Shown: positions 7,623 through 15,513, numbered from the stretch's first letter. The stretch: DNA of 51,113 nucleotides from Bacteroidota bacterium (GCA_018267475.1 JAFDYI010000010.1:1-51113), one strand, 5' to 3'. Made by a program: numbers and translations. Notes: a model not told the origin generated them from the sequence alone.

Positions 7623-8738
7623 ATGTTTTTGCCCGAAAAGTTAAAAAAATTGTTAAAAAAAAGAAGCTCTAAGGGCAACTTGCGTGCTTTGCCCTTGCCT
7701 GCTGCTCATTTAATAGATTTTAGCAGTAACGATTACTTAAATTTTTCAGAGAGCGAAGTGTTCCGTGCTTTTAAACAAGATGTTTTAAAAAAATATGCTG
7801 TTCAAAAAAACGGCTCTACCGGCTCGCGACTTTTAACCGGAAATTCGATTATACATACTGCCTGCGAAAATAAAATAGCTTCTTTTCATCAAGCCGAAAA
7901 AGCCTTATTATACAACTCCGGGTATGATGCTAACGTAGGCGTTTTATCTTCGCTGCCGCAGCGCGGCGATGTGATATTGTATGATGAGTTGTGCCACGCT
8001 TCTATTATTGATGGTATTCGTTTAAGTTTTGCTACGGCTTATAAATTCAAGCACAACAACTTACAACACCTGCAAGAATTGTTGCAAAAAAACCATGAGG
8101 CCGACACCTTGTATGTAGTAAGCGAGTCGGTTTTTTCAATGGACGGAGATTGTGCTTTATTAAAAGAGTTGGTGGCTGTCTGCAAAAAAAATAAAGCATA
8201 CTTAATAGTTGATGAGGCACATGCTATAGGAGTATATGGAGCGCAAGGCCGTGGCTTATGCAACAGCTTAAATGTAGAGCAAGACTGTTTGGTGCGCATT
8301 TACACCTATGGCAAAGCCATGGGCGCGCATGGAGCTGCTGTATTGGGCGGCGCCGATTTATATGAATACTTAATTAATTTTTCGCGCTCTTTTATTTACA
8401 CCACCGCTTTGTCTCCGCAGAGCGTGGCGGCTGTTATGGCTTCTTATGAGTGTTTGCAGCAAAGCCAATCCATACAAAAATTGCAAGAAAATATTTTGTT
8501 TTTTAATAAAATAACAGCATCTAAAAAAAATAAGATACCCAGCACCAGCGCCATACATTGTTTTTTGATAGCGGGTAATGAAGCCGTGTTGCAAGCTTCG
8601 CAAAAAATAAAAGAACAAGGGCTCGATGTGCGTGCTATAAAAAGCCCAACGGTAAAAGAAGGCATGGAGCGCCTGCGTATTTGCCTGCATGCCAACAATA
8701 CGCAAGAAGATATGCAAAGGTTAGTTTCTTTTATTTGA
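7623..8738 (+). CDS. bioF: 8-amino-7-oxononanoate synthase-like PLP enzyme
   Basis: A 371-residue member of the alpha-oxoamine synthases (BioF/KBL/SPT, PLP fold type I). Family features visible are FSSNDYLNFS near the N-terminus, GSTGSRLLTGN, the VDEAHAIGVYG motif with Asp197 and His200, and the PLP lysine Lys231 in TYGKAMGAHGA. BioF condenses pimeloyl-thioester with alanine in biotin synthesis. Relatives make 2-amino-3-ketobutyrate or 3-ketosphinganine. The short N-terminus and FSSNDYL motif favour BioF, but no other biotin gene is nearby, so the substrate is not proven. ATG 7623 is preferred to TTG 7614, which falls in the promoter. The protein is cytoplasmic. Confidence 0.8.
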   Translation: MFLPEKLKKLLKKRSSKGNLRALPLPAAHLIDFSSNDYLNFSESEVFRAFKQDVLKKYAVQKNGSTGSRLLTGNSIIHTACENKIASFHQAEKALLYNSGYDANVGVLSSLPQRGDVILYDELCHASIIDGIRLSFATAYKFKHNNLQHLQELLQKNHEADTLYVVSESVFSMDGDCALLKELVAVCKKNKAYLIVDEAHAIGVYGAQGRGLCNSLNVEQDCLVRIYTYGKAMGAHGAAVLGGADLYEYLINFSRSFIYTTALSPQSVAAVMASYECLQQSQSIQKLQENILFFNKITASKKNKIPSTSAIHCFLIAGNEAVLQASQKIKEQGLDVRAIKSPTVKEGMERLRICLHANNTQEDMQRLVSFI

Positions 8739-8823
8739 AAAAATAAATAGAACAAAACAACCTCGTTCTCTTTGCTTTTTTAAGTACTTTTATCGGAAAA
8801 TTACAAACAGTAAAAACAAAAAG

Positions 8824-9234
8824 ATGAAAAACATATTTTCTTTTATAGCGGGCTTGTTGGGGGCTACCGGAGTAGCCTTTGGAGCTTTAGGCGCCCATGC
8901 GCTAAAACAAAAAATGCAAGAAGGCATTATCACAGCCGAACAGCTTTCCGCTTTTGATACAGCCACCAAATATCAGTTGGTGCATGCCTTGGTTTTACTG
9001 CTAGTAGCTTATATCAATAGAGATAGAAAAAACAAATTATATAATAGAGCTTCTTATTTTTTAGTGTCGGGTGTACTGTGTTTTAGCGGCTCTATCTATT
9101 TGTTATCCACACAAAACATAAGCGGCATACATGCGGGCATGATATTAGGCCCCCTTACACCTATAGGCGGTTTGCTGCTTATTTCGGCGTGGGTATGTAT
9201 TACCATCGAGGCGGCTAAAAAACATGAATCGTAA
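8824..9234 (+). CDS. DUF423 family small membrane protein
   Basis: A 136-residue integral membrane protein with about four hydrophobic helices. It has the DUF423 hallmarks: a glycine-rich first helix containing FGALGAHALK (about residues 20-29), FDTATKYQLVHALVLL (about 43-58), a central FSGSIYLLS, and LGPLTPIGGLLLISAW (about 110-125). Homologues such as E. coli YgdD are inner-membrane proteins without an assigned biochemical role. Its 3' end overlaps the priA start by 11 bases, so the two are co-transcribed and probably translationally coupled. A weak box TACTTTTA at 8785-8792 with TTTG at 8771 may be the promoter. Confidence 0.88.
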   Translation: MKNIFSFIAGLLGATGVAFGALGAHALKQKMQEGIITAEQLSAFDTATKYQLVHALVLLLVAYINRDRKNKLYNRASYFLVSGVLCFSGSIYLLSTQNISGIHAGMILGPLTPIGGLLLISAWVCITIEAAKKHES

Positions 9235-11722
9235 AACTATTTTTGTTGATGTGCTCTTGCCTTTGGCTTTACCTAATGCGTACACATACCGCGTACCGTT
9301 AGAGTTAAACGATTGGGCGCAAGAGGGAGTTCGGGCTTTAGTTCCTTTCGGGAAAAATAAATTTTATACAGCCCTTATTAAGCGCGTGCACGAAAATCCA
9401 CCTCAAGCGTATGAAGCTAAGTACGTAGAAGAAATTTTAGACTCTAAACCCATTGTAAACCCCATTCAGTTTTCTTTTTGGGATTGGATAAGCGCTTACT
9501 ACCTATGCACCGTAGGCGAGGTGATGAGTGCGGCCCTTCCTTCGGGTTTGAAGCTAAGCAGCGAAACCAAATTGATGCTTAACGACGCGATTGATTTTGA
9601 AAAAGAAAACATAAAAGAACTTTCAGATAAAGAGTACCTTTTGTTAGAAGCCATACAAATACGAAAGGTGCTGTCGTACAGCGAGGCAAGTGAAATTGTA
9701 AATTTAAAAAACCCGCAAAGCATTATCCGGCAACTGCTGATAAAAAGCTACCTATCGCTAAACGAAGAAATAAAAGAACGCTATAAACCTAAAATTATTT
9801 CTTATGTAAAACTGCACGACGCTTATCAAAACAACGACCAAGCGCTACAACAAGTATTTGAGCAATTGGAACGCAAAGCCTTTAAGCAGTTAGAACTTTT
9901 ACTCTTTTACTTGAAAAACGCAGATGATGAAAAAACACAGCATGCTACCCGGTGGGTAAAGAGAAGCACCCTTTTAGCCCATTTTGACAGTACGGTAATA
10001 AATGCCCTAATAAAAAAAGAAATTTTTGTACAGCAAGATTTTGAAATAGGAAGGTTAGAAGAAAGCAGCGCTACACAACTTCCGAAAAAATTATCTTCGG
10101 CACAGCAAAAAGCATTAGACGAGATACAAGATGCCTTTACTTCTAAAGAAATAGTTCTTTTGCATGGACTTACCGGCAGCGGAAAAACCGAAGTGTATTG
10201 CAGTTTGATAGAACAAGCCTTGGCGCAGGGAAAACAGGTGCTATACCTCTTACCCGAAATAGCACTTACTACGCAGTTGGTAGGGCGCATTAAAAGATAC
10301 TTTGGTGATAGGGCAGGGGTGTACCATTCGCGCTTTTCAGAAAACGAACGAGTAGAAGTGTGGAACGCGGTATTGCCTCCTGATAAAAAAGATAATTCGT
10401 TTAACCAACAGCAACATCATATTGTTATCGGTGCGCGAAGTGCTTTGTTTCTTCCTTTTAATAATTTAGGACTTATTATTGTGGACGAAGAACACGATAC
10501 TTCGTATAAACAATACGATCCCGCTCCCCGATACCACGCCCGAGATGCCGCTCTTTATTTAGCCTCGTTGCATGGCGCAAAAGTATTGCTGGGCACAGCT
10601 ACCCCAAGCATTGAAAGCTATTATCTGGCGCAACAAAAAAAGTATGGGTTGGTAGAGCTGAAAGAGCGTTACGGCGCAGTAGCTTTGCCTGCCATAGAAC
10701 TGATAGATATTCGTGCGGAAGAAAAAGGAAAAGAAGAGGTAATAAGCAATACTTTGTACGAAAAAATAAAAAAATCCTTAGATAAAAAAGAACAGGTTAT
10801 CTTGTTCCAAAACCGCAGAGGCTTTGCACCTTATACCGAGTGCTTTGCCTGCAAGCATATTCCGCATTGTGTGCAGTGCGATGTTTCGCTTATTTATCAT
10901 AAAGCTACACAAAAACTAACTTGCCATTATTGCGGCTACACCACCATACCGCCCAAAACCTGCGCCGCTTGCGGCAGTCCCGATTTGCGTTACCGAGGTT
11001 TTGGTACGCAAAAAATTGAAGAAGAAATAGAACTGCTTTTTCCCCAGGCTAAAGTAAAAAGAATGGATGTAGATGCTACGCGAAGTAAGCACGCTCACAA
11101 GCAAATTATAGATGCTTTTGATAACCAAGAAATTGATATTTTGGTAGGAACCCAAATGTTGAGCAAAGGATTGGATTTTGATAATGTAGCTTTGGTAGGC
11201 ATCTTGCAGGCAGATCACCTGCTTGGCTACCCCGATTTTAGAGCACATGAAAAAGCGTTTCAGCTTATGATGCAGGTAAGCGGGCGCGCCGGACGAAAAA
11301 AACAAGGCACCGTACTCATACAAACCACACAACCCCAAAACCCTGTATTAAGCTGGGTATTAAACAACGACTACCAAAAAATGTATCAGCATTTGTTGGC
11401 CGAGCGGCAAGAGCATCTTTACCCGCCTTTTGCCCGTTTATTTAGCTTTGTGTTTATTCATAAAGATATTGATTTATTAACTCATGCCTGCGATTGGTTT
11501 GCTACGCAAATGCGTGCTGTTTTTTCTCAACGTGTATTAGGCCCTCAATCTCCCCTAGTAAGTAAGGTAAAAAACGAGTACTATAAGCAGGTATTGCTAA
11601 AAGTAGAGCGCAGCTATTCTGCAAACACCACCCGGCAACTCGTACAAAAAATTCTTTTTGATTTTAGAACAGATAAGCTACTTAGTAAAGTACGTGTAAA
11701 AATAGATGTAGATTTTTATTAA
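9224..11722 (+). CDS. priA: Primosomal protein N' (replication restart helicase PriA)
   Basis: An 832-residue superfamily-2 helicase that recognises stalled forks and reloads the replisome. Residues 1-100 form the 3'-DNA-end-binding domain (VDVLLPLALPNAYTYRVP). Walker A is GLTGSGKT (315-322) and Walker B is DEEH (421-424). Eight cysteines at 540, 543, 549, 552, 567, 570, 580 and 583 form the two zinc sites of the C4 insertion. Motif V/VI features (VGTQMLSKGLDFDNVALVG and QVSGRAGR) are intact, so it should be an active ATPase. Length is slightly above E. coli PriA (732), as in other Bacteroidota. Its start overlaps the DUF423 gene by 11 bases. Confidence 0.97.
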   Translation: MNRKTIFVDVLLPLALPNAYTYRVPLELNDWAQEGVRALVPFGKNKFYTALIKRVHENPPQAYEAKYVEEILDSKPIVNPIQFSFWDWISAYYLCTVGEVMSAALPSGLKLSSETKLMLNDAIDFEKENIKELSDKEYLLLEAIQIRKVLSYSEASEIVNLKNPQSIIRQLLIKSYLSLNEEIKERYKPKIISYVKLHDAYQNNDQALQQVFEQLERKAFKQLELLLFYLKNADDEKTQHATRWVKRSTLLAHFDSTVINALIKKEIFVQQDFEIGRLEESSATQLPKKLSSAQQKALDEIQDAFTSKEIVLLHGLTGSGKTEVYCSLIEQALAQGKQVLYLLPEIALTTQLVGRIKRYFGDRAGVYHSRFSENERVEVWNAVLPPDKKDNSFNQQQHHIVIGARSALFLPFNNLGLIIVDEEHDTSYKQYDPAPRYHARDAALYLASLHGAKVLLGTATPSIESYYLAQQKKYGLVELKERYGAVALPAIELIDIRAEEKGKEEVISNTLYEKIKKSLDKKEQVILFQNRRGFAPYTECFACKHIPHCVQCDVSLIYHKATQKLTCHYCGYTTIPPKTCAACGSPDLRYRGFGTQKIEEEIELLFPQAKVKRMDVDATRSKHAHKQIIDAFDNQEIDILVGTQMLSKGLDFDNVALVGILQADHLLGYPDFRAHEKAFQLMMQVSGRAGRKKQGTVLIQTTQPQNPVLSWVLNNDYQKMYQHLLAERQEHLYPPFARLFSFVFIHKDIDLLTHACDWFATQMRAVFSQRVLGPQSPLVSKVKNEYYKQVLLKVERSYSANTTRQLVQKILFDFRTDKLLSKVRVKIDVDFY

Positions 11723-11863
11723 ATGACACCTGGATTGTTGTCCGTTTTTTTTTGATATAGTACAAGCCATTTAGTTGTCCGGAGTTTTGTTAAAAATCAG
11801 TTAATTATTTTGTTTTTTTGGTTAATGATTGTTAATACTATTGTATTTAAAAAAGGACTGCGT

Positions 11864-11871
11864 TATATTTG
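11864..11871 (+). promoter_or_regulatory. Possible promoter -7 box upstream of the sorting-domain remnant
   Basis: TATATTTG matches TAnnTTTG exactly. It could drive the remnant and the two barrel genes downstream. The surrounding DNA is very AT-rich, so a chance match is possible. Confidence 0.45.
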
Positions 11872-11872
11872 A

Positions 11873-12052
11873 GACAGTCTTAAATCGTTGCAATTTTATA
11901 TTAAAGTGTTCGATACGATGGGGAATGAAATTTATGGGATTAATACGGGGAATAATAAAGTAGATTTATCAGAACTATCAAACGGAGTATATTATTTGAA
12001 GCTGTGTAATGAATTAAGCGTAATTAAAACAGAAAAAAGCCATTCTCCTTAA
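11873..12052 (+). pseudogene. Orphan T9SS type A sorting-domain fragment
   Basis: In the 339-base gap between priA and the next intact gene, this frame is open for 59 codons after a stop at 11870. It reads FYIKVFDTMGNEIYG, then KVDLSELSNGVYYLKL and ELSVIKTEK. That is the core of a type A sorting domain (compare IEVYDMLGNII and LASGLYVLKV in the propeller protein here). There is no signal peptide or cargo domain, no good start codon except an internal ATG, and the usual KFIKE-like end is replaced by KTEKSHSP. It most likely remains from a deleted T9SS cargo gene. The rest of 11723-12061 is AT-rich, with a repeated GTTGTCCG near 11740 and 11775 and nothing else recognisable. Confidence 0.7.
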
Positions 12053-12061
12053 ATAAATTTA

Positions 12062-12805
12062 ATGAAAGACATTGTTGTTTTTTTATTGTGTATTCCTTTT
12101 ATTGCTTTTGGTGTTCATAAAGAACCAAGTAAAAAGCAGTTTTTCTTTGTTAATAGCCCTGATTCTGCATTAAAACAAAAAATAAATTTTAGTTTAAATA
12201 TTGATTTTTTTACACCTCAAATCAGAGAAAAGCAAACATTTTTTAACATAAACGCACCGAATGTAGGACATCAAATACTACTAAGTGCTAAAGATTATTT
12301 AAACATATATAGTTTTCGGTTCAATCCATTTACCATATCTATAATATCAGGTTTTAAACTATATAATAAATTTTATTTTAATGTTGGAATTATGTTTAAC
12401 TCCATTTCCGAAAAATATATTACTTCAGGGGACTCTATAAAAATATACAGCGGACAAATTCTTAATACTATTTATGCGAAATATCAATATAAGAATCTCA
12501 CTATCCCAACTGGTATTGAATTTAGAGCAAATAAACACTTTATTATATCGTTTAATGTATATTCGAGTGTGTGTTCATGGGATAAAATTTATTATTTAAC
12601 CCCTGAGCTGTTCAATAAATCTTCTTTAATAAAAAGAAAAGAGGTGTCGATTTTTTTTATGCAAAGTATTGGAGTTTCAACTCACTTGTGTCACTTTTTA
12701 TACTTAAATTTAGGTATAGTTCATGGAGCATTAGACGATAAATCTATTTATTCAGGGTTTATCGAAAACTTATACTATTCTGCTGGGTTAAAAATTTTAT
12801 TTTAA
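12062..12805 (+). CDS. Predicted outer-membrane barrel-like protein, first of a tandem pair
   Basis: A 247-residue protein with a signal peptide (about residues 1-18, FLLCIPFIAFG). The mature part has alternating hydrophobic and polar beta segments rich in Tyr, Phe and Asn. It ends in YYSAGLKILF, with the C-terminal aromatic residue expected of an outer-membrane barrel. No named domain is recognised. The next gene is a diverged paralogue: NLTIPTGIEFRANKHFIISF here aligns with NFSVPLGLQYRLKKRIMLSA there, and both end in LYYSAG(L/I)K. It begins 10 bases after the orphan sorting-domain fragment. Base composition is clearly more AT-rich than priA, which suggests a young or transferred insertion. 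Confidence 0.75.
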   Translation: MKDIVVFLLCIPFIAFGVHKEPSKKQFFFVNSPDSALKQKINFSLNIDFFTPQIREKQTFFNINAPNVGHQILLSAKDYLNIYSFRFNPFTISIISGFKLYNKFYFNVGIMFNSISEKYITSGDSIKIYSGQILNTIYAKYQYKNLTIPTGIEFRANKHFIISFNVYSSVCSWDKIYYLTPELFNKSSLIKRKEVSIFFMQSIGVSTHLCHFLYLNLGIVHGALDDKSIYSGFIENLYYSAGLKILF

Positions 12806-12809
12806 AATA

Positions 12810-13547
12810 ATGAAAAAAATAATCGTCTTTTTTTGTGCACTACATTCTCTATATATGTTTAGTCAAAAAGATACCGTTTTATACACAAAAAAGTTTAATA
12901 TAACGGGTGGCTTTTATGTATCTGTTCCTCAAGACAGGAATCTTTATTACTGGGAGGAACGACCAGGGTATGTGCCTAATACTTCTTCCAGTAGCCCGTA
13001 TGCGGTGCATCATGTAACTAAATCTATTTATCAGTCTTCCTCACTTGGCAATGGGCTTATGTTTTATGTTCATGCTAATTTTAAAATAACAAAGAGATTT
13101 TATTTTGAAACGGGAGTTGATGCTACTTTAAGTTTTCAAAAAAATATTGCTTTAAGTGATTCCTTATACTTAATAAATGGGTTATGGGGTTTAGAAGCCA
13201 GTTCAATCCTTACCGTCGGTAATTTTTCTGTTCCATTAGGTTTGCAGTACCGATTAAAAAAAAGAATAATGCTATCGGCAGGTTTTGCAGCTAATTTTTA
13301 TACCTTTACAAGGGCGAACATCACTTACTATCAAGAATATGCTATGTATCAATCACATCAAACATCTTCTAAAGGAGAATTTTTTCCTATGTTTTACGTA
13401 TCCTCTGATATTCGTGTTTTTCCAAGAACTTTTTTGAGCTTAAAAATATCTAACACACAACTTTTTGATGATTATAACGGTGTTAATATCATTACTTTTC
13501 CACATACATTATACTATTCCGCTGGGATTAAATTTTTTGTGTATTAG
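12810..13547 (+). CDS. Predicted outer-membrane barrel-like protein, second of a tandem pair
   Basis: A 245-residue protein with a signal peptide (MKKIIVFFCALHSLYMFSQ, cleavage near residue 19). The beta-rich mature domain ends in LYYSAGIKFFVY, an aromatic-rich C-terminus typical of barrel strands. It lies 4 bases after its paralogue and is surely co-transcribed with it. Strand patterns such as KRFYFETGVDATLSF parallel NKFYFNVGIMFNSIS in the upstream gene, so the pair probably arose by tandem duplication followed by strong divergence. No enzymatic motif is visible. It could be a pore, an assembly partner of a former T9SS protein, or a surface structure; none of these is shown by the sequence. 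Confidence 0.75.
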   Translation: MKKIIVFFCALHSLYMFSQKDTVLYTKKFNITGGFYVSVPQDRNLYYWEERPGYVPNTSSSSPYAVHHVTKSIYQSSSLGNGLMFYVHANFKITKRFYFETGVDATLSFQKNIALSDSLYLINGLWGLEASSILTVGNFSVPLGLQYRLKKRIMLSAGFAANFYTFTRANITYYQEYAMYQSHQTSSKGEFFPMFYVSSDIRVFPRTFLSLKISNTQLFDDYNGVNIITFPHTLYYSAGIKFFVY

Positions 13548-13607
13548 CAGCTAAATAAATTGCTCCAAGCGGGAGCTAATAAATTTCAAGTACTCATTTT
13601 TAATAAC

Positions 13608-14540
13608 TTATGGTTGTTGCAGCCATTTTTCTACTTGTGCCTGATCCAACTCTATATACACCAAAGTATGTTCAATAAAACTGTTGTTTATTAAATAAAT
13701 GGTGGGTAGCGAAAAACCCGCCAAATAGGTAAAAGGCGAACCTTTTAACATGCAGTGGGCTATGTTTTGTGTATGTGTGTCGGCATAAAAATCAGGCAGG
13801 TCGGCGTACTTGCCATTCAAAACCATATAAAACGGTATGTTGGGGTTGGCTTCGTGCATAATGTGTGCTTTTTTTGCAGCAATACGACAATGCTTGCAGG
13901 TAAGGCTAAAAAACAACATAACTTGCTTCCCTTTGCTTAGTGTTTTAGGTGGAATGCCGTTGTAAGCATATAGATACAAACTGTCTAAATCGGCTTTTAT
14001 TTGTGTTTTTTGAGTGTAGGAGGCCGAGTGGTCAAACTCCATGCGGTTTAAAATAAAAGGAAGTGCAAAAGAAATTATTACCAATGTAATGAGAACGACT
14101 TTAGTTGCTTTTTTAAAATTAAAACCGGTGTGATTAAAATATAAAAGAGCGAGTACGGCCAGCATGATGAGGTTTTTTATTAAAGCCGCCAGCGGCGACA
14201 TATAGTATTCGGTGCCAAAACAACCGCAGTTTCCGGTATTTCCGTTTAGTATGATCTGAAAGATAAGATAGATGCAAAAAAGCAACAGGGTGGTAGCGCT
14301 TAGTTTATACGTTATTTTTTTTAAGGCCATGTTGGCTATCAGTAACGCGCCTATCAAAAACTCTAAGCCTATAAGCAAGCGGGCTATAATTTGCGAACTT
14401 ACCCAGTTGGCTATATGCAAATCTACAAAAGTGTATTCAAAAGGCTCTATGGGGTATATTTTGGTATAGGCCGAAAAAATAAAAATGCCTCCTAAGGCAG
14501 CGCAAACAAGAGTTAAAAGTATTTTTTTTGTTTTTTCCAT
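13608..14540 (-). CDS. MauE/DoxX-like membrane redox protein fused to a thioredoxin-like domain
   Basis: A 310-residue protein in two parts. Residues 1-165 hold about five membrane helices with the MauE/DoxX-type GNCGCFG motif (Cys105, Cys107). Residues 175-310 form a thioredoxin-like domain with active site Cys215-Lys-His-Cys218 and the cis-proline region AGFSLPTIYLIN. The family moves electrons or makes disulfides across the inner membrane; here the thioredoxin part should face the periplasm. I chose ATG 14540: an in-frame TTG at 14558 lies in the promoter box and would add residues inside a terminator. Upstream on the same strand sit three Cys-rich lipoproteins, plausible substrates. The start codon follows directly on the terminator U-tract. 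Confidence 0.82.
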   Translation of the reverse strand: MEKTKKILLTLVCAALGGIFIFSAYTKIYPIEPFEYTFVDLHIANWVSSQIIARLLIGLEFLIGALLIANMALKKITYKLSATTLLLFCIYLIFQIILNGNTGNCGCFGTEYYMSPLAALIKNLIMLAVLALLYFNHTGFNFKKATKVVLITLVIISFALPFILNRMEFDHSASYTQKTQIKADLDSLYLYAYNGIPPKTLSKGKQVMLFFSLTCKHCRIAAKKAHIMHEANPNIPFYMVLNGKYADLPDFYADTHTQNIAHCMLKGSPFTYLAGFSLPTIYLINNSFIEHTLVYIELDQAQVEKWLQQP

Positions 14541-14576
14541 AAAATAAAAAGCCGCCAAAGTTAATCAGCGGCTTTT
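14541..14576 (-). terminator. Terminator of the lipoprotein array with a promoter box in its loop
   Basis: On the minus strand a perfect 9-bp stem (AAAAGCCGC/GCGGCTTTT, plus-strand arms 14547-14555 and 14568-14576) is followed by TTTTTATTTT. The 12-base loop contains TAACTTTG (plus-strand 14556-14563), an exact -7 box for the next gene, whose ATG at 14540 directly abuts the U-tract. Confidence 0.8.
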
Positions 14577-14622
14577 GTTTTTCAATAAAATACGTGTTTT
14601 ATTGTTGCAATCAAACACACTA

Positions 14623-14838
14623 TTAACGTAACTGGCAACTAACAGCAGAAGCTGGTGCAGTACCAGGGGCTGTTGATTGGTTAGAACAAGTGTAGCTAGC
14701 TTCAGTAGCATTAGATGCTTTAACAGTTGAAGTTGTGTATCCACTTGCATTTTGACAATCACAAGTGTACGATTTGTTACATGAAGTGGCGGCAAAACCT
14801 AAAGCCACTACTGCTGCGGATAAAATTACTTTTTTCAT
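14623..14838 (-). CDS. Small Cys-rich lipoprotein, third of a tandem array
   Basis: A 71-residue lipoprotein. The signal MKKVILSAAVVALGFAATSC has a lipobox ending at Cys20. The mature part reads NKSYTCDC, a variable linker, STVKASNATEASYTC, a second linker and SCQLR. Besides the lipidated Cys it has four cysteines, as in its two neighbours, so two disulfides are likely in the mature protein. Its family is common in Bacteroidota but has no known function. Compared with the other two copies it is the most diverged, including its leader. It is last in the array and is followed by an intrinsic terminator. It should be anchored in the periplasm or at the surface. Confidence 0.85.
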   Translation of the reverse strand: MKKVILSAAVVALGFAATSCNKSYTCDCQNASGYTTSTVKASNATEASYTCSNQSTAPGTAPASAVSCQLR

Positions 14839-14859
14839 ATTTATTTTTTATTTTTTTGT

Positions 14860-14893
14860 GCCTACTCACTTTTTGGCTTTTGGGCTCACTCCA
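14860..14893 (-). repeat. Conserved 34-bp leader element, copy A
   Basis: This copy lies 22 bases upstream of the third lipoprotein gene. It differs at two positions from copies B and C. On the coding strand it contains two similar blocks, GGAGTGAGCCC and TGAGTAGGC, around a CAAAAGCCA core. Confidence 0.75.
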
Positions 14894-14903
14894 TTTTTTT
14901 AAT

Positions 14904-15125
14904 TTAGCGTAGGTGACAATTTGTTTGATTGGTTGCGCCAGGAGCAGTTCCATTGGTTTCACAAGTGTATTCTGCTTCCGTAGCATTTTTCCCCTTTACA
15001 GTTGATGTACTGTAAGTTGGAACACCTGTATTCCAAGTGGTGCAGTCGCAATTATAGCTTTTTTGACAAGAAGTAGCTGCAAACCCTAAAGCCGCTACCG
15101 CTACAGATAAAAGTACTTTTTTCAT
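14904..15125 (-). CDS. Small Cys-rich lipoprotein, second of a tandem array
   Basis: A 73-residue lipoprotein with signal MKKVLLSVAVAALGFAATSC (lipidated Cys20). The mature part shows QKSYNCDC, a Thr/Ser-rich linker, STVKGKNATEAEYTCE, a Gly/Ala/Pro linker and NCHLR. The four mature cysteines keep the spacing seen in the first copy. Length variation is confined to the two linkers, a pattern of conserved core and drifting loops that suggests selection on the Cys framework. The 66-base gap to the next gene carries leader copy A. No promoter box is seen in front of this gene, so it probably shares the promoter at 15514-15521. Confidence 0.87.
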   Translation of the reverse strand: MKKVLLSVAVAALGFAATSCQKSYNCDCTTWNTGVPTYSTSTVKGKNATEAEYTCETNGTAPGATNQTNCHLR

Positions 15126-15146
15126 GTTTTTCTTTTTTTTTAAATT

Positions 15147-15180
15147 GCCTACTCACTTTATGGCTTTTGGGCTTACTCCA
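15147..15180 (-). repeat. Conserved 34-bp leader element, copy B
   Basis: Identical over 34 bases to copy C and 32/34 to copy A. It ends 22 bases before the second lipoprotein start; the bases between are an A-rich translation leader. No -7 box lies upstream of it. Confidence 0.8.
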
Positions 15181-15210
15181 GTTTATGTTAAAAAGGTTGT
15201 AATTTTTTAT

Positions 15211-15447
15211 TTATCTTAAATGGCAAGTTACTGTTTGGTTAGCTCCAGGTCCTGTTCCGTTGGCTTCACACGTGTATTCTGCTTCTGTGGCATTTTTAGC
15301 TTTAACGGTAGTAGTACTCCATGTGCCGTTAGCATTGCCTTGTCCGTTGCCACTGTATGTAGTGCAGTCGCAATTATAACTTTTTTGACAAGAAGTAGCT
15401 GCAAAACCTAAGGCTACTACCGCTACAGATAAAAGTACTTTTTTCAT
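15211..15447 (-). CDS. Small Cys-rich lipoprotein, first of a tandem array
   Basis: A 78-residue lipoprotein with signal MKKVLLSVAVVALGFAATSC (lipidated Cys20). The mature core is QKSYNCDC, a Gly/Asn-rich linker longer than in the other copies, STTTVKAKNATEAEYTCE, a short linker and TCHLR. It is nearest the only promoter box of the array and is probably translated from the same transcript as the other two. Signal peptide, NATEAEYTCE core and leader are almost identical to copy two, which points to recent duplication. No enzymatic motif is present. Structural, binding or redox-buffer roles are all possible. Confidence 0.87.
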   Translation of the reverse strand: MKKVLLSVAVVALGFAATSCQKSYNCDCTTYSGNGQGNANGTWSTTTVKAKNATEAEYTCEANGTGPGANQTVTCHLR

Positions 15448-15465
15448 ATTTTTCTTTTTTTTGTT

Positions 15466-15499
15466 GCCTACTCACTTTATGGCTTTTGGGCTTACTCCA
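15466..15499 (-). repeat. Conserved 34-bp leader element, copy C
   Basis: Identical over 34 bases to copy B. It lies between the -7 box at 15514-15521 and the first lipoprotein ATG, so it is transcribed as 5' untranslated RNA. Confidence 0.8.
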
Positions 15500-15513
15500 T
15501 TTTTTTGCGAGAA

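Noticed and set aside
13556-13590. Possible terminator between the second barrel gene and the redox fusion
   Set aside because: The GCTCC/GGAGC stem is only 5-6 bp and lacks a T-run on either strand.
14860-15499. The 34-bp repeats as a CRISPR array
   Set aside because: Only three copies, about 290 and 320 bases apart with whole genes between them, and no cas genes.
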